DNA of 64,000 nucleotides from Neorhizobium sp. NCHU2750 (GTDB lineage Bacteria; Pseudomonadota; Alphaproteobacteria; Rhizobiales; Rhizobiaceae). The position numbers and the translations under genes are program-made. The DNA lies in assembly GCF_003597675.1 (NCBI RefSeq), contig NZ_CP030831.1, positions 62,001 through 126,000 of the forward strand. The letters are read 5' to 3'. Position 1 is the stretch's first letter. The number at the start of each line of letters is the position of its first letter. Below the pieces are notes generated by a model. It had not been told where the DNA came from, searched no databases, and saw only the letters and a list, made by a program, of their open reading frames with translations. This document shows positions 40,431 through 49,836 of this stretch, piece by piece.

Positions 40431-42941
40431 ATGGCAGAAGAACCACCGCGTCCACTCCCACACGTTTATTTGCCCGGTCACGGGAACATCCAGGACTACA
40501 CCGCCAGAGGCGGAGGTGGCGGCACAACCGTGCCGGTGCGCGATAGGGCTCAGCATGCTGTAAAGCTGACAGAAGCCCTTACCCGGGCAGTGGCAGACGC
40601 GGAAGCGCAATTGAGAGCCCGCGAGCCCGACCTTGCGGGTGGAACGCCAGGTTTCTATCTTGAGTTCGAACTCCCTTCATCCCAGAGCGAGATCGTCGAT
40701 AAGCTCGAAAACCGCCAGGGCAGGTTTCCGATCGAACTTGTTAGCGTTCGCCCGATAGGGGAGGGAGGGAACGCGATTGCCGCCACCGTCTTCGTCCCCG
40801 AGCGCCAGCGCGACTATTACCTCAAGAAGGTGGCCGAATATCGCGACCAGGACCGGATCCAACGGGTCGAGGTGGACGGTGAGATCGTCGAAAGAAACAA
40901 CGGACCCAAGAATGAAGTGCTCGTGGCCTCACTTGAGACCGCGCGTCTTGCGGTGGCCAGATCCCTCTATACGGATGACGAGGCGTTCTTTCCGGTGCCC
41001 GGTACGGCCATCTGGTGGGAGGTCTGGCTGCGTCTCGGGACCAGAGATACCTTTGCGACGGCGGCTGAGCGACTGGAGCTTCCGGTGCGTGAACATGCCC
41101 TTCAGTTTCCGGAGCGCGAGGTGTTGATCGTCCACGCGAGCGCCGAAACCCTCGGGCGGATCATTGCGCACACCGACACGATCGCAGAGCTACGAACCGC
41201 CCGCGATACACCGGCCTTCTTTATGGAGATGGACGGCGCCGAGCAACGCGCCTGGGCTGCGGAGACGGCGGGCCGCATTGTGGCCCCCGATGGTGACCGT
41301 CCCGCCGTCTGCCTTCTCGATTCAGGCTCTACCCGACGTCACCCTTTGATCCTCCCGGCGCTCGCAGCAGTGGATCAGCAGGCATTCGATCCCGGCTGGA
41401 ACGTCGAAGACACCAGTAATCAGGGGCACGGCGGACATGGCACCCAGCTTTCCGGCGTCGCCCTATACGGTGACCTGACCGATGTTCTCGCCGGAGCCGG
41501 GCAGATCATCCTGACGCACCGACTGGAGTCGGTAAAGATTCTGCCCGACCATGGCGCGAATGACCCCGATCTCTTCGGCGCCATCACCGCCCAATCAATC
41601 GCCCGTGCCGAGATCGTTGCGCCGAACCGGCCTCGCGCGATCTGCCTTGCCCTGACCAGTGACGGCGATCACTGGCGCGGCCGTCCGTCGTCATGGTCTG
41701 CGGCTCTCGACGCACTTGCCTATGGCGCCGACAATGCGCCGCGCCTGATTGCGGTTTCCGCCGGCAATATTCGTGAGGATATCCATCAGAACGATTATCT
41801 CGTCCGCAACGATATCATGCCGATCGAAAGCCCTGCTCAGGCGTGGAATGTGCTGACGGTCGGAGCATTTACCGAGAAGACGACAATCACCGACCCTGTC
41901 TTCAACGGGTGGGGTGTCATGGCCCAGGTCGGCGATCTTATGCCACGTAGCCGCACCTCCGTCACTTGGAACTACGATTGGCCCCTCAAACCCGATGTCG
42001 TCTTCGAGGGTGGCAATCTGGGCGTAGATCCGGCGACGCTCATTGGTGATCACCTTGACGATCTCGCGCTGCTGACGACCTATCGGACGCCTGAGAACCG
42101 GGCGTTCACGACGACCGGCGAGACCAGTGCAGCAACTGCGCTCGCGGCAAGGATGGGCGCGCAGATCCTGGGGCAGCGTCCTGATCTGTGGTCCGAGACG
42201 GTCAGGGCGCTGATCGTCCATTCGGCGGAATGGACACCGACGATGAAAGCCCATCTTGGCGGGATCAACAAGAATGCCTTGATGCGGCGTTACGGTTTCG
42301 GGGTTCCATCACTGGTGCGCGCCCTTGGAAGTCTCGATAACGATGTCACCATGGTCATTGAGAACGAGATGCAACCATTCAAGACCGTGGGCAGCAGGAT
42401 CGAGACCAAGGACATGGTCCTGCACGCGCTTCCCTGGCCGACGGAGGAGCTCGAGGCTCTTGGAGAAACCCAGGTCCAGTTGCGGATCACGCTCAGCTAT
42501 TTCATTGAGCCCAATCCTGGGGAGCGTGGCCAAACACGCCGTCACAGCTACGCTTCGCATGGATTGCGGTTTGCGTTGAAACCGGGCGACGAGCGCCCCG
42601 ATGTCTTCTTGCGTCGCATCAATGCCGCGGCCGGGGCAAGGCCGCCGGCAAGGGCGGCGGGAGACACAGGCTGGACGCTTGGTCCCGTTCTTCGCAATCG
42701 AGGATCGCTGCATGGGGATATCTGGGAGGGAAACGCCGTCGAGCTCTCCCAGCGTGACGCTATCGCCATCTATCCGACTGGCGGATGGTGGCGGGAGAAT
42801 ACGGGTCAGAGAAGGGGTGATACAGCAGTTCGTTATGCACTTGTCGCAACGTTGCGAACTGCGGCTGATGTCGATCTCTACACCCCGATCAGCACCCCCA
42901 TCCTTCCAGAGGTGGCGCCCGAAATTCTGATTGAGACTTAA
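40431..42941 (+). CDS. ietS: IetS: subtilisin-like S8 serine protease
   Basis: This 836-residue protein has the complete subtilisin triad: Asp297 in VCLLDSG, His336 in GGHGTQLSG and Ser566 in GETSAATAL, plus the oxyanion Asn446 in VSAGN. No signal peptide is seen, so it acts in the cytoplasm, as expected for IetS. A long N-terminal domain (1-285) precedes the protease, and a C-terminal domain follows. The ATG lies 3 bp after the IetA stop. In published systems the protease is the toxic part that is held in check by IetA; here that is by homology. Confidence 0.86.
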   Translation: MAEEPPRPLPHVYLPGHGNIQDYTARGGGGGTTVPVRDRAQHAVKLTEALTRAVADAEAQLRAREPDLAGGTPGFYLEFELPSSQSEIVDKLENRQGRFPIELVSVRPIGEGGNAIAATVFVPERQRDYYLKKVAEYRDQDRIQRVEVDGEIVERNNGPKNEVLVASLETARLAVARSLYTDDEAFFPVPGTAIWWEVWLRLGTRDTFATAAERLELPVREHALQFPEREVLIVHASAETLGRIIAHTDTIAELRTARDTPAFFMEMDGAEQRAWAAETAGRIVAPDGDRPAVCLLDSGSTRRHPLILPALAAVDQQAFDPGWNVEDTSNQGHGGHGTQLSGVALYGDLTDVLAGAGQIILTHRLESVKILPDHGANDPDLFGAITAQSIARAEIVAPNRPRAICLALTSDGDHWRGRPSSWSAALDALAYGADNAPRLIAVSAGNIREDIHQNDYLVRNDIMPIESPAQAWNVLTVGAFTEKTTITDPVFNGWGVMAQVGDLMPRSRTSVTWNYDWPLKPDVVFEGGNLGVDPATLIGDHLDDLALLTTYRTPENRAFTTTGETSAATALAARMGAQILGQRPDLWSETVRALIVHSAEWTPTMKAHLGGINKNALMRRYGFGVPSLVRALGSLDNDVTMVIENEMQPFKTVGSRIETKDMVLHALPWPTEELEALGETQVQLRITLSYFIEPNPGERGQTRRHSYASHGLRFALKPGDERPDVFLRRINAAAGARPPARAAGDTGWTLGPVLRNRGSLHGDIWEGNAVELSQRDAIAIYPTGGWWRENTGQRRGDTAVRYALVATLRTAADVDLYTPISTPILPEVAPEILIET

Positions 42942-43291
42942 ACCCTCCCGCGTGGGGCATTGGACCGTGTACGTGCCAGACGAGGGGGCCTCCCAGTCAG
43001 TCATCCGACTCGGCAGCTCATATTGGCGGGTTCCCGCCCCACCGCCTTGAAGGAGGGATGTGTGGCTTTCCCCAACAGATCAGGACACGCGTGCGACAAT
43101 TTCGACGTCATCGTGGTAGGCAGCTATTCGCGAAAACTGTTGCCTACGAGGAAACTGTTTCCGCAAACCTCAGACAATTAGACCCCTGAGGCTTTCTTTC
43201 GATACCAAGCATTATTCCATTATTTCTATATTGACGGTAGATTTTATATAAATAGTCTTTCTGAGAATGATTATCTCAGGAAGGCGTACGG
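42942..43291. other. Intergenic region with promoter of the second sulfonate operon
   Basis: This 350-bp stretch has no convincing gene. The last 90 bp are AT-rich and hold the candidate LysR operator (43224-43242) and a TTGACG element at 43231. No transcription terminator after IetS is obvious. Confidence 0.5.
43224..43242. promoter_or_regulatory. Palindrome TTCTA-N9-TAGAT, candidate LysR operator (copy 3)
   Basis: The core TCTA-N9-TAGA at 43225-43241 equals the core of copies 1 and 2; only the two outermost bases differ. It lies 49 bp upstream of the LLM gene at 43292 and overlaps a TTGACG -35-like element. This ties the second sulfonate operon to the same presumed regulator. Confidence 0.55.
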
Positions 43292-44644
43292 ATGCATCTC
43301 GCTCTTTATCTCGAGGCCGGCACACATCTCGGCGGTTGGCGGCTCCCGGAGTCGGCCACCTCAGGCGGCGTCGACTGGGCGCTCTACAAGACCGTCGCCC
43401 GCCGCGCAGAAGCCGCGAAGCTGGACATGCTTTTCGTCGCCGACAAGCTTTCGATCGACGACAACTATGGCCAGCACTTTGCCGACACTGTGAAGTATCG
43501 TCTCGTCACCAGGCCCGAGCCGTTGACCACACTGGCGGCGCTCGGAGCCGTCACCGATCATATCGGCATAGGCGGCACGATCTCATCATCATATGCCTCG
43601 CCTTATGCCGCCGCCCGTATGTTGGCGAACATCGACCATATCAGCGGCGGTCGCGCCGCCTGGAACCTCGTCACCTCCGTCAGCGATGGCGAGGCGCGCA
43701 ATTTCGGCCGGGAGCAACATTTCGGACACGAGGAGCGCTACCTCCGCGCCATCGAATTTGCGGACGTCATGGGCAAGCTATGGGATAGCTGGGAAGCCGA
43801 TGCGCTCGTCCTCGACAAGAAGTCCGGCGTCTTCGCGGATCCCACCAAATTCCATTACATTGACCATGAAGGCGACTTCTTCAAAATCCGCGGCCCTATC
43901 AACGTACCCCGCCCACCGCAGGGTCGTCCGGTCCTCATTCAGGCTGGCGTTTCGGACCGGTTCCAGGGGATCGCGGCGCAGAATGCCGAGGTGATCTTCG
44001 TCGTCCATGCTGAACTGGAGCGCGCACGAAGCTTCTACAAGAACTTCAAGGAAAAGGTAGTCGAAGGCGGCCGCTCGGAGAACGCCGTAAAGGTCCTCCC
44101 CGGCATCGTCCCCGTGGTCGGCCGCACCCGTAAGGAAGCACTGGACAAGGAACGAGAGCTCAAGGAACTCATTCTGCCCGAGGCAGGCCTCAGCTTCATG
44201 TCGGCGAGCATGAACTTCGACCTCGCCCAGTTCCCCCAGAATGCACCCTTCCCCGATATCACCGACAAGATCACCGGCAGCGTCGGCCGCTTCCAGTACG
44301 TCATCAAGCGCGCCATTGAACAGAAAATGACAGTTGCCGAGGTCGGAAAATGGTATGCGGAAAGCCTGTCATTCTTCGCGCCCGTCGGTACGCCGGAGGA
44401 AGTCGCCAGTCAGTTGGCCCATTGGTACTCCCAGCGTGCGTGTGACGGCTTCGTCATCCTGCCTCCCTACATCCGTCGCGACGAGGACCTCTTCCTCGAA
44501 GGCGTCGTCCCGGTTCTCCAGGAGCGCGGACTTTTCCGTCGGGAGTATCCGGGAACCACCCTGCGCGAGACCCTGGGTCTCGAACGGCCAGCCAATCAAT
44601 TCGAAACACGCGAGACAACCGAGAAGCGGCGCGCTGCGCTCTGA
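43292..44644 (+). CDS. NtaA/SnaA-type LLM flavin monooxygenase
   Basis: This 450-residue full-length LLM enzyme has FVADKLSIDDNYG, NIDHISGGRAAWNLVTS, FGHEERYLRAIEF, LWDSWEADALVLDKKSGVF, PPQGRPVLIQAG and LRETLGL. It should use reduced FMN and oxygen for C-S or C-N bond cleavage. It begins an operon with SsuA, SsuC and SsuB-like genes, a LysR gene, a rhodanese and a cupin, so a sulfonate or thioether is the likely substrate. It is a paralogue of the enzymes at 14102 and 36090. Confidence 0.87.
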   Translation: MHLALYLEAGTHLGGWRLPESATSGGVDWALYKTVARRAEAAKLDMLFVADKLSIDDNYGQHFADTVKYRLVTRPEPLTTLAALGAVTDHIGIGGTISSSYASPYAAARMLANIDHISGGRAAWNLVTSVSDGEARNFGREQHFGHEERYLRAIEFADVMGKLWDSWEADALVLDKKSGVFADPTKFHYIDHEGDFFKIRGPINVPRPPQGRPVLIQAGVSDRFQGIAAQNAEVIFVVHAELERARSFYKNFKEKVVEGGRSENAVKVLPGIVPVVGRTRKEALDKERELKELILPEAGLSFMSASMNFDLAQFPQNAPFPDITDKITGSVGRFQYVIKRAIEQKMTVAEVGKWYAESLSFFAPVGTPEEVASQLAHWYSQRACDGFVILPPYIRRDEDLFLEGVVPVLQERGLFRREYPGTTLRETLGLERPANQFETRETTEKRRAAL

Positions 44645-44666
44645 CCTCGCATCAAGGAGTATTGTG

Positions 44667-45599
44667 ATGAAGACCAAGTCAATCATTCGCCTCGCACTGT
44701 CAGTGGCGATCTCCGTCGCCGCGACTGTCGCCTCCGCCCAGGAGGTTCTTCGCGTTGGCGACCAGCGCGGCAACGCGCGCGCTGTCATGGACGCTTCCGG
44801 CGTGCTTAAGGACGTCCCCTATCAAGTCGAGTGGAGCGAATTCGCCAACGCCGCCCCTCTGCTCGAAGCTCTCGCTGCCGGAGCTCTTGACGCTGGTTCG
44901 GTCGGCGACGCGCCACTGACCTTTGCCGCTGCGCGTGGTGTCAAGGCAAAGGCCATCTTCGCCACAAAGTACGAAGGAAACGCCATCATCGTAAAGAACG
45001 ACGCACCTTATCAGGGCATCAAGGATCTCGTCGGCAAGAAGGTCGCTTTCGTGAAGGGTTCGGCGGGCCACGCCCTTATCCTTCAGTCGCTCAAAGAGGC
45101 TGGTCTCAAGGAAGACGCCATCACGCCGGTCTTCCTGCCGCCTGCGGAGGCGACGCTCGCCTTGACGAACGGATCGGTCGATGCCGTCTCGCTCTGGGAA
45201 CCCTACATCTCCTTCACGACGCTCAAGTCCGGGGCTCGCATCATCGTCGATGGCAAGAACTACCCCAGCCTTTCCTATTTCATCGCCTCCGAGGCTGCTA
45301 TCGAAGGCAAGCGCGATATCCTCAAGGACTTCGTCGCCCGCAGCGCCAAGGCTCGCGCCTGGGGGCTCGAGCATCCGCGGGAATACTCGAAGATTATCGC
45401 CCAGCTCGTCAAAATTCCCGATGACGTGGCGCTCGGCAAGCAGACCCGCGAAAGGCACGCTCCCCAGCTGATCAACGCAGACGTCGAGAAGCTCCAGCAA
45501 AGCACGATCGATCTCTATTATGGAGCCGGGATCATCGACAAGAAGCTGAACGCCAGCGACCTGTTGGACGACTCCTTCTCTCCCAAGCAGACGGACTGA
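44667..45599 (+). CDS. SsuA-like periplasmic sulfonate-binding protein
   Basis: This 310-residue protein starts with a Sec signal (KTKSIIRLALSVAISVAATV, cleavage near ASAQ) and is followed by SsuA-type segments: VEWSEFANAAPLLEALAAGA, LDAGSVGDAPLTFAAARGVK, KKVAFVKGSAGHALI. ATG 44667 is correct because the signal peptide begins there; an open frame upstream overlaps the LLM gene. An AAGGAG site lies 12 bp before the ATG. It should deliver an aliphatic sulfonate to the permease at 45618. Confidence 0.87.
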   Translation: MKTKSIIRLALSVAISVAATVASAQEVLRVGDQRGNARAVMDASGVLKDVPYQVEWSEFANAAPLLEALAAGALDAGSVGDAPLTFAAARGVKAKAIFATKYEGNAIIVKNDAPYQGIKDLVGKKVAFVKGSAGHALILQSLKEAGLKEDAITPVFLPPAEATLALTNGSVDAVSLWEPYISFTTLKSGARIIVDGKNYPSLSYFIASEAAIEGKRDILKDFVARSAKARAWGLEHPREYSKIIAQLVKIPDDVALGKQTRERHAPQLINADVEKLQQSTIDLYYGAGIIDKKLNASDLLDDSFSPKQTD

Positions 45600-45617
45600 C
45601 GAACGCAGAGGCTGACG

Positions 45618-46418
45618 ATGATGACGACCAGCGCGAAGACTCCAATCACAGCAGGACGGTATCTGGCCCAGGCATTTGCTCCGTGGGCGTTTCCTGTAAT
45701 CGTCGTCATTCTCTGGCAGATCGCCTCATCGGGAGGACTGCTCTCCCAAGGCATTCTACCCTCGCCGCTCGCCGTCCTGGAGGCCGCCTGGTCTCTGGCG
45801 GCAAGCGGCGAGCTTGTGCAGCATATGGCAGCCAGTTTTTGGCGAGCGGCCGTCGGCTTCGGTATAGGTGCGGCTCTGGGGCTGTTCTTCGGTTTTGTGA
45901 ACGGCCTTTGGCGAACCGGGGAAACGCTCTTCGACAGCTCGCTTCAGATGCTCCGCAACATTCCATCGCTCGCCATGGTGCCGCTCGTCATCATGTGGTT
46001 CGGAATCGGCGAGGAAGCCAAGATTTTCCTCGTAGCGTTCGCCACCATGTTTCCGATCTACCTCAACACCTTCCACGGCATCAAATCAGTCGATCAGGGT
46101 CTGATCGAGATGGGGCGGAACTACGGACTGACACGAACCGGTCTTCTACGTGACATCATACTGCCTGGAGCCATGTCGTCTATTCTCGTTGGTGTGCGGT
46201 ACGCGCTCGGGGTGGCCTGGATCGTGCTGATCGTCGCCGAGACGATCGCAGCGAGTTCGGGTATCGGCCTTCTCGCTACGAACGCGCGCGAATTCCTTCA
46301 GGCCGATGTCGTGGTGCTCTCGATCATCCTGTACGCGCTTCTCGGCAAGCTGACAGACTGGCTGGCGCGGCTCGCGGAGAACCGTTGGCTACGCTGGCAT
46401 CCATCCTATCAGAAGTAA
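45618..46418 (+). CDS. SsuC-like ABC transporter permease
   Basis: This 266-residue membrane protein with about six helices has the family segment SLAMVPLVIMWFGIGEEAKI and the EAA loop GRNYGLTRTGLLRDIILPGA. It lies 18 bp after the binding-protein gene and 12 bp before the ATPase gene. It forms the channel of the second sulfonate importer and is a paralogue of the permease at 10410. Confidence 0.88.
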   Translation: MMTTSAKTPITAGRYLAQAFAPWAFPVIVVILWQIASSGGLLSQGILPSPLAVLEAAWSLAASGELVQHMAASFWRAAVGFGIGAALGLFFGFVNGLWRTGETLFDSSLQMLRNIPSLAMVPLVIMWFGIGEEAKIFLVAFATMFPIYLNTFHGIKSVDQGLIEMGRNYGLTRTGLLRDIILPGAMSSILVGVRYALGVAWIVLIVAETIAASSGIGLLATNAREFLQADVVVLSIILYALLGKLTDWLARLAENRWLRWHPSYQK

Positions 46419-46430
46419 GAGAGGTCTCTG

Positions 46431-47246
46431 GTGACTTTAGTCTCCTTGAAATCGACGCGGCCGAACGTGGCAAAAGAGGTTTCGTTAAGCAACACCTCCG
46501 CGGGCGGAGCCGCGCTGGACATCCTCGGCCTGTGGAAGGGCTTTGACGGGACGGAGGTTCTCAAGGGCCTTTCGCTCAACGTACCCGCCGGTCAGTTTCT
46601 TTCGATTGTCGGCCGCTCGGGCTGTGGGAAGTCCACTCTACTGCGGCTGATCGCGGACCTCGAAACTATCGATGGCGGGACAATCCAGATCGACGGAAAT
46701 CCCCTGTCCGAAATCTCCGGTGAGGTGCGGATGATGTTCCAGGACGCGCGCCTCTTGCCCTGGAGAACCGTTCTCCAAAACATCGGGATCGGCCTGCCCA
46801 ATCCATGGCAGAACCGCGCACGCAAGGCGCTTGCCGAGGTTGGTCTTTCCGAACACGCTGACAAATGGCCGTCCCAATTATCAGGTGGACAGAGGCAGCG
46901 CGTTGCCCTTGCCCGTGCCCTTATACACCGGCCGCGTCTCCTGCTGCTTGACGAACCGCTCGGCGCACTGGATGCACTGACGAGACTTGAAATGCAGAAC
47001 CTCATCGAAAGCATCCGTGCGCGCCACGGATTCACTGTCCTTCTCGTCACACACGACGTCGAGGAGGCCATTGCTCTTGGCGATCGCGTCATCTTGATGG
47101 AGAAAGGCGAGATCGTTCTCGAGCTGGATATCGAGCTTGCGCATCCTCGTGTGCGCAGTTCGCAGGCGTTCACGTCAATTGAGGAGAAGGTTCTTTCCAG
47201 GGTACTGAACTCCAGAAATGCACCAAGCGGAGACGATTGCAAATGA
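46431..47246 (+). CDS. SsuB-like ABC transporter ATPase
   Basis: This 271-residue ATPase has Walker [10 protein letters not shown] (61-69), signature [15 protein letters not shown], Walker [13 protein letters not shown] and switch LVTHDVEEA. The start is GTG with GAGAGG upstream. The stop overlaps the LysR start (ATGA at 47243-47246), showing that the regulator belongs to the same message. It energises the permease at 45618. Confidence 0.89.
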   Translation: MTLVSLKSTRPNVAKEVSLSNTSAGGAALDILGLWKGFDGTEVLKGLSLNVPAGQFLSIVGRSGCGKSTLLRLIADLETIDGGTIQIDGNPLSEISGEVRMMFQDARLLPWRTVLQNIGIGLPNPWQNRARKALAEVGLSEHADKWPSQLSGGQRQRVALARALIHRPRLLLLDEPLGALDALTRLEMQNLIESIRARHGFTVLLVTHDVEEAIALGDRVILMEKGEIVLELDIELAHPRVRSSQAFTSIEEKVLSRVLNSRNAPSGDDCK

Positions 47247-48190
47247 ACCTCGACGACATCGAAGCTTTCATCGCCGTGGTCGGAGCCAGGTCGCTCAGCC
47301 AAGCGGCGGCTATTCTTTCGTTGACCCAGTCGGCGATCTCGAAGCGCATCCAGAACCTCGAGAAGGACCTCGGTGTTACCCTGCTCGACAGAAGCGTCAA
47401 GCCACCCGTTCCAACCACCGTAGGTCTCGGCGTCCACGAGCAGTGCCTCAATATCCTCAAGGAAGTCGACAAGCTCCGCTTGACGTTGAGTGCCCGCTCG
47501 AACCTGACGGGTGGTGCGCGCTTGGGACTGACCCAGGCGGTCTGCGATGTGATTCTTGCCGACATAGTCCATCTGCAACGGGAGCGATGGCCGGAACTGT
47601 CTATACGTGCCACCACAGGCTGGGCGAACCAGATTGTTGAAAAGCTCGTCGACGGCCAGATCGATGCTGCGATCGTATTGATGCCCACACGGAAAATCTT
47701 TCCGCACAAAGTGACCGCCGTTTCGCTGGCGCAGGTCGAGATGGCGATCGTGGGGCCGCTCGGATCGGGCGGAGACCGTGCCCAACGCCTTGGCACCCTT
47801 CACAAATCCGGGTGGATTCTGAACCCCGACGGATGCGGTTTCCGGGCGGAACTGCAGCGGGCGCATGCGGCGCTCAATCTTCCGTTCAAAGTCAATCTCG
47901 ACACCTTTGCTCGAGAGACGCAGTTGGAGATGGTTGCCGCAGGTCTCGGACTTGGACTCGTTCCCGTGCCCCTTCTGGAGATGAGCCCCCACCGTACCAA
48001 ACTGGAGATCATCACGGTCAGCGACTTTTCGTTGCGCGCAGAACTCTGGCTCTGTCACGCGCCGACTCTCGGTGCTCTCGAACCACCCATCAGCGCTTTT
48101 GGAGCGAGAGCCGCAACGCTGTTTCAGGGGGCGGCAGCTCCGAGCAGGCTGGTCGACTTTGAAGCTGCCAACCAGACCATCACCTCGTGA
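47243..48190 (+). CDS. LysR-family regulator within the sulfonate operon
   Basis: This 315-residue protein has the LysR helix-turn-helix [20 protein letters not shown], then [19 protein letters not shown] (about 6-45) and an effector domain. ATG 47243 overlaps the SsuB stop as ATGA; a TTG 6 bp upstream is less likely. It is cotranscribed with the importer rather than divergent from it, which is unusual for LysR proteins. It differs clearly from the LysR at 37554, so the region has at least two controllers. Its operator is not identified. Confidence 0.86.
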   Translation: MNLDDIEAFIAVVGARSLSQAAAILSLTQSAISKRIQNLEKDLGVTLLDRSVKPPVPTTVGLGVHEQCLNILKEVDKLRLTLSARSNLTGGARLGLTQAVCDVILADIVHLQRERWPELSIRATTGWANQIVEKLVDGQIDAAIVLMPTRKIFPHKVTAVSLAQVEMAIVGPLGSGGDRAQRLGTLHKSGWILNPDGCGFRAELQRAHAALNLPFKVNLDTFARETQLEMVAAGLGLGLVPVPLLEMSPHRTKLEIITVSDFSLRAELWLCHAPTLGALEPPISAFGARAATLFQGAAAPSRLVDFEAANQTITS

Positions 48191-48221
48191 ATAGCTCACG
48201 AGATCGATAGCAGGAGAAAAT

Positions 48222-49823
48222 ATGTCAGCCCCGACAACGAAGCACAGCCTCAGGTACGACGAAGTGCGGCAGCATCTTCTGGCCCGCTCGGAAATCCTTC
48301 TCGCCGACGTCCGCGAAGAAGATCCTTTCGCGCAAGGGCATCCCCTCTGGGCAGCCAACTTTCCCATTGCCCGGCTTGAACTGGATGCATGGCGCAGGAT
48401 CCCACAACGCGATACGCTGATCGTTCTGTATGGTCACGATGGCATACGAGACCTCGCTCCCATCGCCGTCGAGAAACTGAAATCGCTCGGCTACACGAAT
48501 GTCCATATCCTCGAAGGGGGATTGGAAGCGTGGAAGGCCGACGGCGGCGAACTGTTCATTGACGTCAACGTGCCGAGCAAGTCATTCGGTGAACTGGTCG
48601 AAGCGAAAAGGCACACGCCGCTCTGGGACGCGACCAAGGTAAAGGCGCTTCTAGATGAAGGAGCCAACGCGGTCGTTTTCGATGCACGCCGTTTTGACGA
48701 ATATCAAACGATGAGCATTCCAAAGGGTATCAACGTTCCCGGTGGTGAACTCGTCCTGCGCGCACGGGACCTTGCTCCCGATCCCGAGACCCTTGTGATC
48801 GTCAACTGTGCTGGCCGCACACGCAGCATCATCGGAACGCAGTCTCTCATCAATGCCGGGATACCGAACAAGGTCGTCGGTCTTCGCAACGGAACAATTG
48901 GATGGACTTTGGCAGGTCAGACACTGGAACATGGAGCGAGCAGGAGCTTCGCTGACGTCGAAGCCAGGGACCGCTCGGAGGCGCAAAAATCCGCTGCAGC
49001 CGTCGCCGCGCGCGCGGGTGTTCGGAGCATTGCTCTGTCGGACATCGGCAGCCTTCAAACCCCGGACCGAACGACTTATCTGATCGACGTCCGCACCGAA
49101 CCAGAATACCTCGAAGGCCACCTGCCGGGCTTCATGCACGTGCCAGGCGGACAGCTTGTACAGGAGACTGATCACTACGCGCCTGTCCGTGGTGCGCGTA
49201 TCGTACTAAGCGACGACGAGACAACGCGTGCCAATATGGCAGCGTCGTGGCTCGCGCAGATGGGTTGGGAAGTCTATGTCGTAGAACAGGCTCCGAGTGA
49301 TGCCATCAGCGAACAAGGATCCTTCAAGAGCATATCGCCCGAAGTCGAGCCGACCCCGACGATCTGCGTCCGCGATCTTTCTTCCGCGATCTCCAATCCG
49401 AATTCCGATATCGTCGTGCTCGATTTCACGACCAGCGCGAACTACCTAAAGGGGCACATCCCGGGTGCGTGGTTCGCGCTACGCTCCCAGCTCCCGGAAG
49501 CGATCAAGCGCGCGCCTCCCGCAAAAACCTACGTCGTCACATGCGGCACAAGCGCGCTCGCCATTTATGCCGCCGTCGACCTTAAGAAACTGGTCGATGT
49601 TCCAGTCCTCGTTTTTGAGGGCGGCAACGCTGCCTGGAAGGCTGCCGGTCGAATCCTGGAAACCGATGAGTCCCACCTCGCATCACCCCGCATCGATCGC
49701 TATCGTCGGCCCTACGAAGGCACGGACGCCCCCGTGGAGGCTATGCAGGCCTATCTCGACTGGGAATACGGACTGGTCGCGCAGCTCGATCGCGACGGCA
49801 CGCACTTCTTCAACGTCATCTGA
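48222..49823 (+). CDS. Four-domain rhodanese-like sulfurtransferase
   Basis: This 533-residue protein contains four rhodanese repeats at about 10-115, 130-235, 265-360 and 375-480. The active-site cysteine is present in repeat 2 (NCAGRTRS, Cys196) and repeat 4 (TCGTSA, Cys441). Repeats 1 (YGHDG) and 3 (SDDET) lack it and are probably structural. No signal peptide is seen. It would pass sulfane sulfur between carriers or detoxify sulfur species released from sulfonates. It follows the LysR gene by 31 bp, preceded by an AGGAGA site. Confidence 0.86.
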   Translation: MSAPTTKHSLRYDEVRQHLLARSEILLADVREEDPFAQGHPLWAANFPIARLELDAWRRIPQRDTLIVLYGHDGIRDLAPIAVEKLKSLGYTNVHILEGGLEAWKADGGELFIDVNVPSKSFGELVEAKRHTPLWDATKVKALLDEGANAVVFDARRFDEYQTMSIPKGINVPGGELVLRARDLAPDPETLVIVNCAGRTRSIIGTQSLINAGIPNKVVGLRNGTIGWTLAGQTLEHGASRSFADVEARDRSEAQKSAAAVAARAGVRSIALSDIGSLQTPDRTTYLIDVRTEPEYLEGHLPGFMHVPGGQLVQETDHYAPVRGARIVLSDDETTRANMAASWLAQMGWEVYVVEQAPSDAISEQGSFKSISPEVEPTPTICVRDLSSAISNPNSDIVVLDFTTSANYLKGHIPGAWFALRSQLPEAIKRAPPAKTYVVTCGTSALAIYAAVDLKKLVDVPVLVFEGGNAAWKAAGRILETDESHLASPRIDRYRRPYEGTDAPVEAMQAYLDWEYGLVAQLDRDGTHFFNVI

Positions 49824-49836
49824 GCAGGACCGCACC

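Noticed and set aside
43051..43186. 42-codon frame after AGGAGGG in the gap after IetS
   Set aside because: The AGGAGGG directly abuts the ATG with no spacing, and the peptide shows no recognisable features.
46592..48367. 591-codon minus-strand frame
   Set aside because: It is antisense to the SsuB-like ATPase, the LysR gene and the start of the rhodanese gene, all of which have strong family motifs.
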